A DNA stretch of 64,000 nt. Origin: Phenylobacterium sp. SCN 70-31. GTDB lineage: Bacteria; Pseudomonadota; Alphaproteobacteria; Caulobacterales; Caulobacteraceae. The notes under the pieces are model-generated. The model ran no database searches, was not told the origin of the DNA, and saw nothing but the letters and a program-made list of their open reading frames with translations. The position numbers were made by a program, and so were the translations under genes. Positions 8,329 through 15,238 of this stretch are shown piece by piece. The stretch's first letter is position 1. Every line of letters begins with the position of its first letter. Location of the stretch: contig NZ_MEEX01000001.1 in assembly GCF_001724605.1 (NCBI RefSeq), positions 1 to 64,000 of the forward strand, given 5' to 3'.

Positions 8329-9021
8329 TCAGACCCGGCCGGTGACGGGGACCAGGGCGCCGGTGACGGCGGTGGCGGCCTCGCTGGCCAGGAACAGGAT
8401 CACGGCGGCCAGGTCGTCGGGCGCGACCCAGGCCGCGGGGTCGGCGTCGGGCATGTCGGCGCGGTTGGCCGGGGTGTCGATGATCGAGGGCAGGACGGCG
8501 TTGACGGTGACGCCGTCGGCCTTCAGCTCCTCGGCCAACGCCTGGGTCAGGCTGTGGACGCCGGCCTTGGCCGCCGCATAGGCGCCCATGCCCAGAGAGG
8601 CCTTGAGCGCCGCGGCCGACCCCACGTTGACGACGCGTCCGGCGGCGCTGCGCTTGAGGTGCGGAATCGCCGCGCGGCTGGCGTTGGCCGCCGTCAGGAC
8701 GTTCAGTCGATACAGGCCGTACCAGCTCTCGGACGACCCGCCGGCCACGGTCTCCCACCGGAAACCGCCGGCGATGTTGAGCAGGGCGTCGAGGCGGCCG
8801 AAACGGTCGACCACGGCGTCGATGGCGGCGCCCGCCTGGACGGCGTCGGTCAGGTCAACGCCCCCCAGGGCCAGCACATCCGTCCCCGAGGGCGCCCCCG
8901 CCGGCGCTTCGGGCGCGTAGTCGATCAGGGCCAGCCAGCAGCCCTGGGCCGCCGCGGCGCGGGCCACCGCCGCCCCCAGCACCCCGAACGCCCCGGTGAT
9001 CGCCACGACGCGGTCGCTCAT
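8329..9021 (-). CDS. Short-chain dehydrogenase/reductase
   Basis: This is a 230-residue Rossmann-fold SDR. The N-terminal cofactor motif appears as TGAFGVLGAAVA, LLNIAGG replaces the usual NNAG, and the catalytic Ser-Tyr-Lys are in NVGSAA and YAAAKAG. The start MSDRVVAITG at 9021 has GGGGGAC about 7 bases upstream; a possible earlier start at 9078 would add an unrelated Pro/Arg stretch overlapping a hairpin. Loss of the normal TGxxxGxG spacing (one Gly replaced by Ala or Phe) is mild and common. It follows the thiolase gene on the same strand, so a fatty-acid or acetoacetyl-CoA related reduction is possible, but the intervening hairpin suggests partly separate transcripts. Confidence 0.85.
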   Translation of the reverse strand: MSDRVVAITGAFGVLGAAVARAAAAQGCWLALIDYAPEAPAGAPSGTDVLALGGVDLTDAVQAGAAIDAVVDRFGRLDALLNIAGGFRWETVAGGSSESWYGLYRLNVLTAANASRAAIPHLKRSAAGRVVNVGSAAALKASLGMGAYAAAKAGVHSLTQALAEELKADGVTVNAVLPSIIDTPANRADMPDADPAAWVAPDDLAAVILFLASEAATAVTGALVPVTGRV

Positions 9022-9053
9022 GAACTGTCCCCCAAGGACCTCTGGAAACGAGA

Positions 9054-9078
9054 ATGGCCGGGGGCGGACCCCGGCCAT
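9054..9078 (-). terminator. Strong intercistronic hairpin after the thiolase gene
   Basis: ATGGCCGGGG (9054-9063) and CCCCGGCCAT (9069-9078) form a perfect 10-bp stem with a 5-base loop. On the minus strand the stem is followed by TCTCGTTTCC, a weak T-rich stretch. It lies between the thiolase stop and the SDR start, so it may end the thiolase transcript or stabilise its 3' end. Confidence 0.55.
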
Positions 9079-9114
9079 CCTTCAACACACCGGATCGGAC
9101 CGGTCGCGCAACCC

Positions 9115-10287
9115 CTACAGGCGCTCGACGATCGTCACATTGGCGAGGCCGCCGCCTTCGCACATGGTCTGAAGGCCGAAGCGCTTGTTGCGGGCCTTGA
9201 GCGCGTGCAGCAGCGTGGTCATCAGCTTGGTGCCCGAGGCGCCCAGCGGATGGCCCAGCGCGATGGCGCCGCCGTTGACGTTCAGGCGATCCGGATCGGC
9301 GCCCAGCTTCTGCAGGAACGCCACCGGGACCGAGGCGAAGGCCTCGTTCACCTCGAACAGGTCGATGTCGTCCACGCTCATGCCGGCCTTCTTCAGGGCC
9401 TTCTCGGTGGCCGGGATCGGGGCCTCGAGCATGATCACCGGGTCGTGGCCCAGCAGGGTCAGGTGGTGGATGCGGGCCAGCGGCGTCAGGTTGTGCTCCT
9501 TGAGCGCCTTTTCCGACACGACCAGCACGCCCGAGGCGCCGTCGCAGATCTGGCTGGAGGTGGCGGCGGTGATGCGGCCGCCTTCGCGCAGCAGCTTCAC
9601 GCCCTTCATGCCGTCCAGGCTGACGTCGTAGCGGATGCCCTCGTCGGAATCGTGGCGGACGGTGTTCCCCTCGGCGTCCAGGCCGTCGAGCACCAGGATC
9701 TCGTCCTTGAACGCGCCACCCTGGGTGGCCGCGATGGCGCGCTGGTGGCTGTGATAGCCGTACTCGTCGAGCTGATCCTTGGTCAGGCCGTACTTCTCGG
9801 CGACCATCTCGGCGCCCATGAACTGGCTGAACTGGATATTGGGATAGCGTTCTTCCTGCTTCGGGCTCTTGGGCACGCCGAAGCCTTCCTTGGCCGGCAG
9901 CATCACCGACAGGCCCATCGGCACGCGGGTCATGCTCTCGACGCCGGCGGCGATGACGATGTCCTGCGTGCCGCTCATCACGCCCTGGGCGGCGAAGTGC
10001 AGCGCCTGCTGCGACGATCCGCACTGACGGTCGACCGAGGTGGCCGGCACGCTCTCGGGCAGCTTCGACGACAGCACGGCGTTGCGCGCGATATTGGTGG
10101 ACTGCTCGCCCACCTGGCCCACGCAGCCCATGACCACGTCCTCGACCGCGGCCGGGTCGATACCCGTGCGGGCGATCAGGTCGTCCAGCACCTGGCCTGC
10201 CAGGTCGGACGGATGCCAGCCGCGCATGCGGCCGCCCTTGCGGCCGCCGGCGGTGCGGGTGGCGGCGACGATATAGGCCTCGCCCAT
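9115..10287 (-). CDS. Acetyl-CoA C-acyltransferase (thiolase)
   Basis: This 390-residue thiolase is of the degradative/FadA-like group, condensing or cleaving acyl-CoA and acetyl-CoA in the cytoplasm. The acyl-accepting cysteine is Cys89 in SVDRQCGSSQQA, the substrate-binding histidine is in GGAIALGHPLGASGTK, and the C-terminal catalytic cysteine is in TMCEGGGLANV. Length and motif order are those of full-length enzymes. The start ATG at 10287 (MGEAYIVAATRT) matches the family. The gene lies just outside the left end of the mobile cassette at 10389, so its upstream region is now at most about 100 bases of native sequence. Confidence 0.94.
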   Translation of the reverse strand: MGEAYIVAATRTAGGRKGGRMRGWHPSDLAGQVLDDLIARTGIDPAAVEDVVMGCVGQVGEQSTNIARNAVLSSKLPESVPATSVDRQCGSSQQALHFAAQGVMSGTQDIVIAAGVESMTRVPMGLSVMLPAKEGFGVPKSPKQEERYPNIQFSQFMGAEMVAEKYGLTKDQLDEYGYHSHQRAIAATQGGAFKDEILVLDGLDAEGNTVRHDSDEGIRYDVSLDGMKGVKLLREGGRITAATSSQICDGASGVLVVSEKALKEHNLTPLARIHHLTLLGHDPVIMLEAPIPATEKALKKAGMSVDDIDLFEVNEAFASVPVAFLQKLGADPDRLNVNGGAIALGHPLGASGTKLMTTLLHALKARNKRFGLQTMCEGGGLANVTIVERL

Positions 10288-10388
10288 CTCAATGCTCCAT
10301 TGGTCCTGCGCCCGTCTCGGCGCGTCGTTCGAGGTGTAGGCGGGGCGCCCCAGCGGAAGACAACGGTGGGTGACGCCGGCGTCATCCG

Positions 10389-10396
10389 CGGACGTC
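10389..10396. repeat. Left target-site duplication of the mobile cassette
   Basis: CGGACGTC occurs here and again at 12012-12019 in the same orientation, immediately outside the two terminal inverted repeats. An 8-bp duplication is in the usual range for IS1-family insertions. Confidence 0.65.
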
Positions 10397-10464
10397 GGTA
10401 GCGTCTCAGTTTGAAATTGGACACACGGATTCGACTTTGCGAGACGCCGATGTGAAGCTTGGCG

Positions 10465-10863
10465 ATGCTCGCAGTCAAAGACGTGATACCCGCCGGTCCG
10501 GGCGCCGTGCCCCAGGCGCCACCGCCTGCAAATCTGGACGCGCTCACCGCATCACTAGCCGCGCAGGCCAATGCAATCGCCGCGCAGTCTAACTATCTTA
10601 CGTTTGCCACCCTCGTTCTCGGTCTGATTGCGGTCTTCCTCACGTTCGGGTGGGGGCTCCTCGTCAAGATTTGGGCCGAAAAAGCTGCTAAGGATGCGGT
10701 CGCGGAGTGGATGAACAAGAACGCAAACGACCTGATTTCGCAGAGACTAGCCGTGCTGATGCCTCCCGAGACCGACGGTGGAGGCCTCGGCACAAGACCC
10801 CCAATGACGCAGGAAGAACAGGAAAAGGGACTAAGTGGCGACCCAACTAAAGAGCCCGGGTGA
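10465..10863 (+). CDS. Small single-pass membrane protein, cassette cargo
   Basis: This protein of about 132 residues has a Pro/Ala-rich N-terminus, one transmembrane helix (about residues 45-67, TFATLVLGLIAVFLTFGWGL) and a charged cytoplasmic tail with KAAKDAVAEWMNKNA. Start is ATG 10465; an in-frame TTG two codons earlier is also possible. Its 3' end overlaps the start of the peptidase gene by 29 bases, indicating translational coupling. The pairing of a small membrane protein with an ImmA-like peptidase suggests a functional unit, perhaps a membrane-tethered regulator, sensor or toxin with its peptidase control. No homologue is recognised by eye. Confidence 0.65.
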   Translation: MLAVKDVIPAGPGAVPQAPPPANLDALTASLAAQANAIAAQSNYLTFATLVLGLIAVFLTFGWGLLVKIWAEKAAKDAVAEWMNKNANDLISQRLAVLMPPETDGGGLGTRPPMTQEEQEKGLSGDPTKEPG

Positions 10864-11347
10864 AGCGCTAGAGATCGCAAAACGGTACTGGGATGAAACA
10901 CCCCCGGTGCGCGTTTTCGAGCTCGCGACCGAGCTCGGCTTGGGTCCGGTGCCTGCCGCGCTGCCGGATCATATCTCCGGAATGATCCGTCGCGTCGGTG
11001 ACCGGTGGGAGTGTGTTTACAACCAAGGCCACGCCAGAGTGCGGCAGCGCTTCACCGTCGCGCACGAGATCGGCCACTTCATCTACCATCGTAGCCTTCT
11101 CCACCAGGGAGTCGGTGACACGCTGGCGTACCGCGCCGAAGGGTCGGAGCTTCCCAATCCGAACATCACGCGCGAGCAAGAGTGGCAGGCGAACAACTTC
11201 GCCTCCAACCTTCTCGTGCCGACGCGATGGCTTCGCGCCGCTCAGGCTGTCGGGATAAACGACGTCAAGGATTTGGCTCGGCATTTCGACGTGTCGGAAA
11301 CGGTGATGCGCATCAAGCTGCGCTTGCCGCTTCCCGACGCAGCTTAG
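10835..11347 (+). CDS. ImmA/IrrE-family metallo-endopeptidase
   Basis: This 170-residue zinc peptidase has the HExxH signature in FTVAHEIGHFIYH (about residues 70-82) and the downstream glutamate in REQEWQANNFASNLLVP, the arrangement of the ImmA/IrrE (peptidase M78) family that cleaves phage-type or stress-response repressors. The start is GTG at 10835 after AAGGGA, overlapping the preceding membrane gene by 29 bases. The C-terminus (DLARHFDVSETVMRIKLR) is the usual small helical module. No XRE-type repressor lies beside it, which is unusual: these peptidases normally pair with a HigA or XRE partner. It sits inside the mobile cassette and ends overlapping the stop codon of the transposase remnant by 4 bases. 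Confidence 0.85.
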   Translation: MATQLKSPGEALEIAKRYWDETPPVRVFELATELGLGPVPAALPDHISGMIRRVGDRWECVYNQGHARVRQRFTVAHEIGHFIYHRSLLHQGVGDTLAYRAEGSELPNPNITREQEWQANNFASNLLVPTRWLRAAQAVGINDVKDLARHFDVSETVMRIKLRLPLPDAA

Positions 11348-11631
11348 GCCGCTCTCACCCCCTTCTTGTACGGCCCGCGCTTACCGGGCTTCGGAGGTCT
11401 GGCTTCGATCTCTTCCGCGATCCGCTTCATCGACCACAGCTCTTTCGTGATCCCGGCCGCCATGGCGGGCGTCAGCTTGTTGAGCGACTTGTGCTGGCGG
11501 ACGAAGTTGTAGTGGAGGAAGAACAGCGCCAGGGCGTAAAGGTGGTTGTCGATCTTCTTCGAGAAGTCGTTCGTCAGGCGCGTGGAGCGCCGGTTGCCCA
11601 TTCGGATAGAGAGGTTCGACCGCTCGACTTA
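11344..11631 (-). pseudogene. IS1-family transposase, 3' fragment
   Basis: Reading on the minus strand from about 11628, the frame gives VERSNLSIRMGNRRSTRLTN, then a block with HLYALALFFLHYNF and TPAMAAGI, and a Lys-rich tail. This is the C-terminal third of an IS1-type (DDE) transposase. Directly upstream, at 11629-11631, the frame meets TAA exactly where the protein should continue, and no N-terminal or first catalytic region is found nearby. The 5' two-thirds has therefore been lost, perhaps when the cargo was captured. An internal ATG at 11601 leaves an 85-codon ORF, but it cannot encode an active enzyme. Confidence 0.8.
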
Positions 11632-11671
11632 GGATGTAGAGTCGGCCGGGCGCTTCTCTCCGCGAGGGCCT

Positions 11672-11947
11672 TTAGGCATTGGGCGACTCTCCAAACCGAT
11701 AGTCCCATTCGCCCAGCTCGGGATGCACGAACACGAAATGCTGACGCTCGAACGCTGGCAGCTTCTGGGCCAAGAATCCCGACCCGAGAACACTGAAATC
11801 CTCCAGCGTAATCATCCCGCGCTTACTCGCGGCTCGATAAAGGTCCGCGCCCATCGCCAGGCCGACGTCCTTAGATGCGGTCCGGGCCGCCATCTTCACG
11901 CGGACCAGCAAGCCGTCGATCTCTGTATCTTCCATGGCCGCCATCAT
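11672..11947 (-). CDS. Hypothetical 91-residue protein, cassette cargo
   Basis: This small soluble protein begins MMAAMEDTEIDGLLVRVKMA, with a possible second start four codons in, and ends in GEWDYRFGESPNA. Residues 17-60 look like one helical unit with an ASKRGMITLEDF segment, followed by a beta-like aromatic stretch (RQHFVFVHPELGEWDYRF). No family is recognised. It lies between the transposase fragment and the right inverted repeat, so it is a passenger of the cassette. The ribosome site is weak, and codon use is a little less GC-extreme than that of neighbouring chromosomal genes. Confidence 0.55.
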   Translation of the reverse strand: MMAAMEDTEIDGLLVRVKMAARTASKDVGLAMGADLYRAASKRGMITLEDFSVLGSGFLAQKLPAFERQHFVFVHPELGEWDYRFGESPNA

Positions 11948-12011
11948 AGCGGCTCGCTCGCCTAGGCACGATGCTTGTCAACGGCGGCTAAATTCAAACT
12001 GAGACACGACC

Positions 12012-12019
12012 CGGACGTC
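12012..12019. repeat. Right target-site duplication of the mobile cassette
   Basis: The second copy of CGGACGTC, directly outside the right inverted repeat and in the same orientation as the copy at 10389-10396. Confidence 0.65.
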
Positions 12020-12168
12020 CGCAGAAAATTCCGCGTGGCATGACCCGCGAGGCCCCGAGGCTGCGCCTTAACCCTTTGAGAACCTTCCGGCGTGGGCCGG
12101 GCGGAAGCAAGTCGCCGCGCGTCCGGCCGGACGCGGGTGATCCGGGGCGAGCCATGAAGGGGCAAGCG

Positions 12169-12834
12169 ATGAAGGTCGATCTACTGAAGAGCATCGGCGC
12201 GATGGCGGCGGGCGCCGTCCTGTTCGGAGCGGGCGCGGGCCAGGCGGCCGTCTACGACTTCAACCTCAGCGGCGTCGTGTCCGCCGGCTCCTCCGGCGCG
12301 TCGGGCGACATGCAGTTCTACACCCTCGACCTGCTGGCGGGGGACGATTTCTCGCCCTTCGAACTCCAGGTCGGAGACGTCTTCAACCTGACCGTGACGC
12401 TGGACACGTTCCTCGACGTGCCGGCCTCGGACATCACCTTCTTCGGGGTGGACCTGCTGACGTCCGGCCAGTTCGGGTTTCCGCCCGACTTCGGCTCCAT
12501 CAGCACGGGCTCCGTCGCGCCGCTGGACGGCGGCCTGGGCGGGAACGTCTACTACAGCGGGTGCAGCAACTGCGCCGCGGGCTCGGCGATCCTCTCCCCC
12601 GGCCCGGCGTTCAGCTTCAGCCAGCTCTTCGTCAGCATCACAATCGACAACCTCACGCCTTTCGATCCCGGCGACACCTCGCCGTTCGAACTCCAGGGCT
12701 TCGTGCTCCGCTACCAGGCGACCACCAACCCCGTCACGGGCGCGGTCCCCGAGCCGGCGACCTGGGCCATGATGATCGGCGGCTTCGGCCTGGCCGGGGC
12801 GGTCCTGCGCCGGCGGCGGCTGGCCCCCGCCTAA
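12169..12834 (+). CDS. PEPxxWA-CTERM sorting-domain protein
   Basis: This is a 221-residue exported protein. Residues 1-26 form a signal peptide ending in AGAGQA, followed by a beta-rich acidic passenger domain (VYDFNLSGVVSAG...). The C-terminus carries the sorting signal VPEPATWAMMIGGFGLAGAV followed by RRRR. Such tails are cleaved and processed by an exosortase system that delivers proteins to the surface or exopolysaccharide. The ATG at 12169 is chosen because AAGGGG lies 9 bases upstream; an ATG at 12154 would add five residues. A Cys pair in SGCSNCAAG may form a disulfide. No exosortase gene is present in the window. The gene converges on the methionine sulfoxide reductase gene with overlapping stop codons. 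Confidence 0.9.
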   Translation: MKVDLLKSIGAMAAGAVLFGAGAGQAAVYDFNLSGVVSAGSSGASGDMQFYTLDLLAGDDFSPFELQVGDVFNLTVTLDTFLDVPASDITFFGVDLLTSGQFGFPPDFGSISTGSVAPLDGGLGGNVYYSGCSNCAAGSAILSPGPAFSFSQLFVSITIDNLTPFDPGDTSPFELQGFVLRYQATTNPVTGAVPEPATWAMMIGGFGLAGAVLRRRRLAPA

Positions 12835-13328
12835 CGCCGGAAGGTTTCCGCCACAATCTTCTCCAGCCACAGCCGGTCCGTCCCGTCGAAGGCGGCCGGC
12901 TGTTCGGAGTCCACGTCCAGCACGGCGATCAGCGCGCCGGCCGCATCGAACACCGGAACCACGATCTCGCTGGCCGAGCGGCCGTCGCAGGCGATGTGGC
13001 CCGGAAAGGCGTGGACGTCGGCCACCACCTGGGTCTCCCGCGTCGCCGCGGCGGTCCCGCAGACCCCGCGCCCGAAGGCGATGCGCAGGCAGCCCAGCGT
13101 GCCCTGATAGGGCCCCACCACCAGTTCGTCGTCCCGGGTCGGATCGACCACGTAGAAGCCCGTCCAGAAGTAGTGGTCGAAGCTGCTGGCCAGCATGGAC
13201 GCGACGGTGGCCATCCGGGCGGTCAGGTTCGGCTCGCCATCCAGGACGGCGGCGATCTCCTCGCCCACGGCGGCGTAACGCTGGGCCTTCGCCGCCGGGA
13301 GGGTGAGGTCGTTGAATGCTTCGGCCAT
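12831..13328 (-). CDS. msrC: Free methionine (R)-sulfoxide reductase (GAF domain)
   Basis: This 165-residue GAF-fold enzyme reduces free methionine-R-sulfoxide in the cytoplasm, repairing oxidised methionine. Its three redox cysteines are Cys80 (GTLGCLRIAFG), Cys90 (RGVCGTAA) and Cys114 (HIACDGRSASEIVVP), with exactly the 10 and 24 residue spacing of characterised fRMsr enzymes. The start MAEAFNDLTL at 13328 fits family length; longer in-frame starts give Arg-rich non-coding sequence. Its last codons overlap the stop of the PEP-CTERM gene on the other strand. Confidence 0.93.
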   Translation of the reverse strand: MAEAFNDLTLPAAKAQRYAAVGEEIAAVLDGEPNLTARMATVASMLASSFDHYFWTGFYVVDPTRDDELVVGPYQGTLGCLRIAFGRGVCGTAAATRETQVVADVHAFPGHIACDGRSASEIVVPVFDAAGALIAVLDVDSEQPAAFDGTDRLWLEKIVAETFRR

Positions 13329-13434
13329 GCGGGGCCGTGTAGCCCGCCGCCCTACGGCCCGCCAGCCGCTGCGAACTTGATGTCCGGACGAAGCTGGCCG
13401 AATGTGGGGAAAAGCTTCGAAACAAGGGTATGAC

Positions 13435-13845
13435 ATGACCACGATCACCCGGCCCGCCAAAGCCGCAGAGAACCTGGTGGCCGTGGGGCTGGGCGTCTCC
13501 GACCTCGCCCGTTCCGAAGACTTCTACGTGCGCGTGCTGGGCATGGAGGTGCAGCGGCGCATCCAGCTCCCGCACATGGACGAGATCATCGTCGGCTACC
13601 CGGGTCGCGCCTCCGTCGTCCTGATGCACTGGACGGACGGGTCGGATCGGAACTACCGCGGCGTCCCGGTGAAGGTCGTCTTCTACGTGCCCGACGCCAA
13701 GCGGCTGATCGAACGCATCCGGGCCGAAGGCCTGCCGATCGTGCGCGAGCCCGAGCCGAGCCCGGCATTCGGCCCGACGATCATCGGGATGGCGGAGGAC
13801 CCCGACGGCTATGTCATCGAACTCCTGCAGGCGCCGCCTCGCTGA
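13435..13845 (+). CDS. VOC family glyoxalase-like protein
   Basis: This is a 136-residue two-module VOC protein. Motifs include VAVGLGVSDLARSEDFYVR for the first module and GMAEDPDGYVIELLQ at the end, where the glutamate is the typical metal ligand, so it may be a genuine glyoxalase I-like or dioxygenase-like enzyme. The ATG at 13435 has AAGGG 6-10 bases upstream. It is not closely related to the paralogue pair at 627-1371. It diverges from the methionine sulfoxide reductase gene across 106 bases. Confidence 0.85.
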   Translation: MTTITRPAKAAENLVAVGLGVSDLARSEDFYVRVLGMEVQRRIQLPHMDEIIVGYPGRASVVLMHWTDGSDRNYRGVPVKVVFYVPDAKRLIERIRAEGLPIVREPEPSPAFGPTIIGMAEDPDGYVIELLQAPPR

Positions 13846-13930
13846 CGCCGCCCGAGCGGTTGGGCTACGGCCCCGCAACCGCCGAGGTTCCGGACAGACC
13901 CCTTCCCCGTACGCGCGCGGCGCTCGCCCT

Positions 13931-13976
13931 GGCGACCTTGGGCGACCCTGGGCGACCCGGGGCGACCCGGGGCGGG
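13931..13976. repeat. Short tandem repeat, 10-bp unit
   Basis: The unit GGCGACCCTG/GGCGACCCGG is repeated about 4.5 times head to tail. It lies in the 272-base stretch between the VOC gene and the winged-helix gene, where no other feature was seen. Copy number of such a repeat may vary between strains. Confidence 0.6.
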
Positions 13977-14117
13977 CGCGGCCGGACGTTGGCGGGCGTG
14001 GTTTGAACGCTACAGGTGACGCCCATGACGCCGGGCGCCGCCTTGCAGGGGTGGCGCCGCGACATGATCGTGGTTTAGTCGGATGGGCGACACCACCCCC
14101 CCGGGTCGAACCGACTG

Positions 14118-15080
14118 ATGAGCCGCGACGCTCCCAACACCGCGATCCGCGTGGCCGCCCGACTGGCCAACCGCTTCGCCCTCGACCTGATCAAGCTGAC
14201 GGGGTTTGGCCGCGACGTGGTGGACGGCCTGCTGCTGTCGGCGATCAGCCAGGCCAACCTGGCCCAGGTGGCGCGCAGTCCCGACCTCCAGCGGCGCTAT
14301 GCGACCCTGAACACACCGCCGCCGGACGAACTCCGCCGGCCCGTGAGCGTCAGCGCCATCGCCAACTCCCTCCAGGTGCCCTTCGAGACCGCGCGACGGC
14401 GGATCGCGGCGCTGTCGGCGACGGGCCTGGTCATCCAGACGCCGCGCGGCGTGACGATCCCGACCGCGCCGGTGAACTCCGAGACCTATCGCGCCTTCGC
14501 CTCGGCCCAGGCCGCGCTGGTGCGCGACCTCTATCTGCGCCTGCGCCGGATCGACCTGCTGGCCGACCTGCCGGCGCAGACCGGACCGGCCTTCGATCCC
14601 GCCGACCCGCCGGTGCGCCTCGTCGTCAGGTTGTCGTCCGACTACCTCCTGCGGCTGGCCGAGCCGATCAGCACCCACATCGGCGACATGGTCTCGGGGC
14701 TGATCCTGATGGAGATCATCAACGCCAACACCGAGCACCTGGGCGACGACGAGGGCGGAACGCCCGGTCCCGAGTGGACCGCCGAGGGTTTCGTGCCCGA
14801 CGCGATGCGCCGTCCCGTCCGTGCGGCCGCGCTCTCGAGCCGGCTGGGCGTGGCGAGCGAGACCGTCCGGCGGCGGCTCAGCCGGCTGGCCACGGAAGGC
14901 CTGTGCGAACGAAACGGGGACGGATATCTGATCCCGGCCCAGGTCCTCGCCCGCGAAAACTTCGTCCGGTTCATGACTGACAATCAGTCGCACCTGAACC
15001 GGCTGTTCACCGCCCTGGCGGAATTTGGCGTTCTTTCCCAATGGGAAGCGGAGGAATCCGGAGTCCGCGGCGCGGCCTGA
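14118..15080 (+). CDS. Tandem winged-helix DNA-binding protein
   Basis: This 320-residue protein has two similar helix-turn-helix modules. The first is near residues 75-115 (VSVSAIANSLQVPFETARRR) and the second near residues 235-275 (VRAAALSSRLGVASETVRRR). Each ends with a wing-like VTIP or YLIP strand. They are separated by an alpha-helical middle domain. The repeat of an xETxRRR recognition helix suggests internal duplication, letting one chain contact two half-sites. No sensor domain is identified, so the signal is unknown. The start ATG at 14118 lies after a C-rich region. The gene stands just upstream of an XRE regulator but probably has its own promoter. Confidence 0.75.
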   Translation: MSRDAPNTAIRVAARLANRFALDLIKLTGFGRDVVDGLLLSAISQANLAQVARSPDLQRRYATLNTPPPDELRRPVSVSAIANSLQVPFETARRRIAALSATGLVIQTPRGVTIPTAPVNSETYRAFASAQAALVRDLYLRLRRIDLLADLPAQTGPAFDPADPPVRLVVRLSSDYLLRLAEPISTHIGDMVSGLILMEIINANTEHLGDDEGGTPGPEWTAEGFVPDAMRRPVRAAALSSRLGVASETVRRRLSRLATEGLCERNGDGYLIPAQVLARENFVRFMTDNQSHLNRLFTALAEFGVLSQWEAEESGVRGAA

Positions 15081-15160
15081 CCGAAACGAGAACATGCCGC
15101 GGCCCCAAAATGGGTAGTCACGGGTTTTCAAACCATGCCACGCTGCCGCAACTTAAGGAC

Positions 15161-15178
15161 GTACCTCGGGGGAGGTAC
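15161..15178. promoter_or_regulatory. Palindromic operator candidate upstream of the XRE gene
   Basis: GTACCTC (15161-15167) and GAGGTAC (15172-15178) are perfect inverted repeats with a GGGG spacer. Position, 60 bases before the XRE start codon, and symmetry suit an autoregulatory repressor site. This is inference. Confidence 0.45.
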
Positions 15179-15182
15179 CGAG

Positions 15183-15220
15183 GCGGGGGCCGCTCCATCG
15201 GGGGGTGGCGCGGCCCCCGC
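15183..15220 (+). promoter_or_regulatory. 11-bp stem hairpin in the XRE gene leader
   Basis: GCGGGGGCCGC (15183-15193) pairs perfectly with GCGGCCCCCGC (15210-15220) around a 16-base loop. It ends 18 bases before the XRE start codon. No T-run follows, so it is more likely a leader structure affecting translation or decay than a terminator. Confidence 0.45.
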
Positions 15221-15238
15221 GTCACCGGACTGGGGGCG

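Larger units (their letters stand above)
10397..12011. mobile_element. IS1-type mobile insertion cassette with cargo genes and a decayed transposase
   Basis: A 1615-base segment is bounded by inverted repeats. The left end 10397-10418 starts GGTAGC and continues with the core GTCTCAGTTTGAAATT. The right end 11990-12011, read on the minus strand, starts GGTCGT and continues GTCTCAGTTTGAATTT. They match at 19 of 22 positions and both begin with GGT, as IS1-family ends usually do. The segment is flanked by the 8-bp direct repeat CGGACGTC. Inside are a membrane protein gene, an ImmA/IrrE-type peptidase gene, the 3' part of an IS1-like transposase and an unknown 91-codon gene. With no intact transposase, movement would need one supplied in trans, so this fits the description of a mobile insertion cassette. 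The boundaries are read directly; the IS1 assignment rests on the transposase fragment plus the ends. Confidence 0.72.

Noticed and set aside
8230..10401. 723-codon plus-strand frame across the SDR and thiolase genes
   Set aside because: Antisense shadow; the thiolase active-site motifs on the other strand are unambiguous.
11344..11601. Complete IS1 transposase
   Set aside because: Only the C-terminal part is present; an in-frame TAA lies right at the upstream break and no N-terminal part was found.
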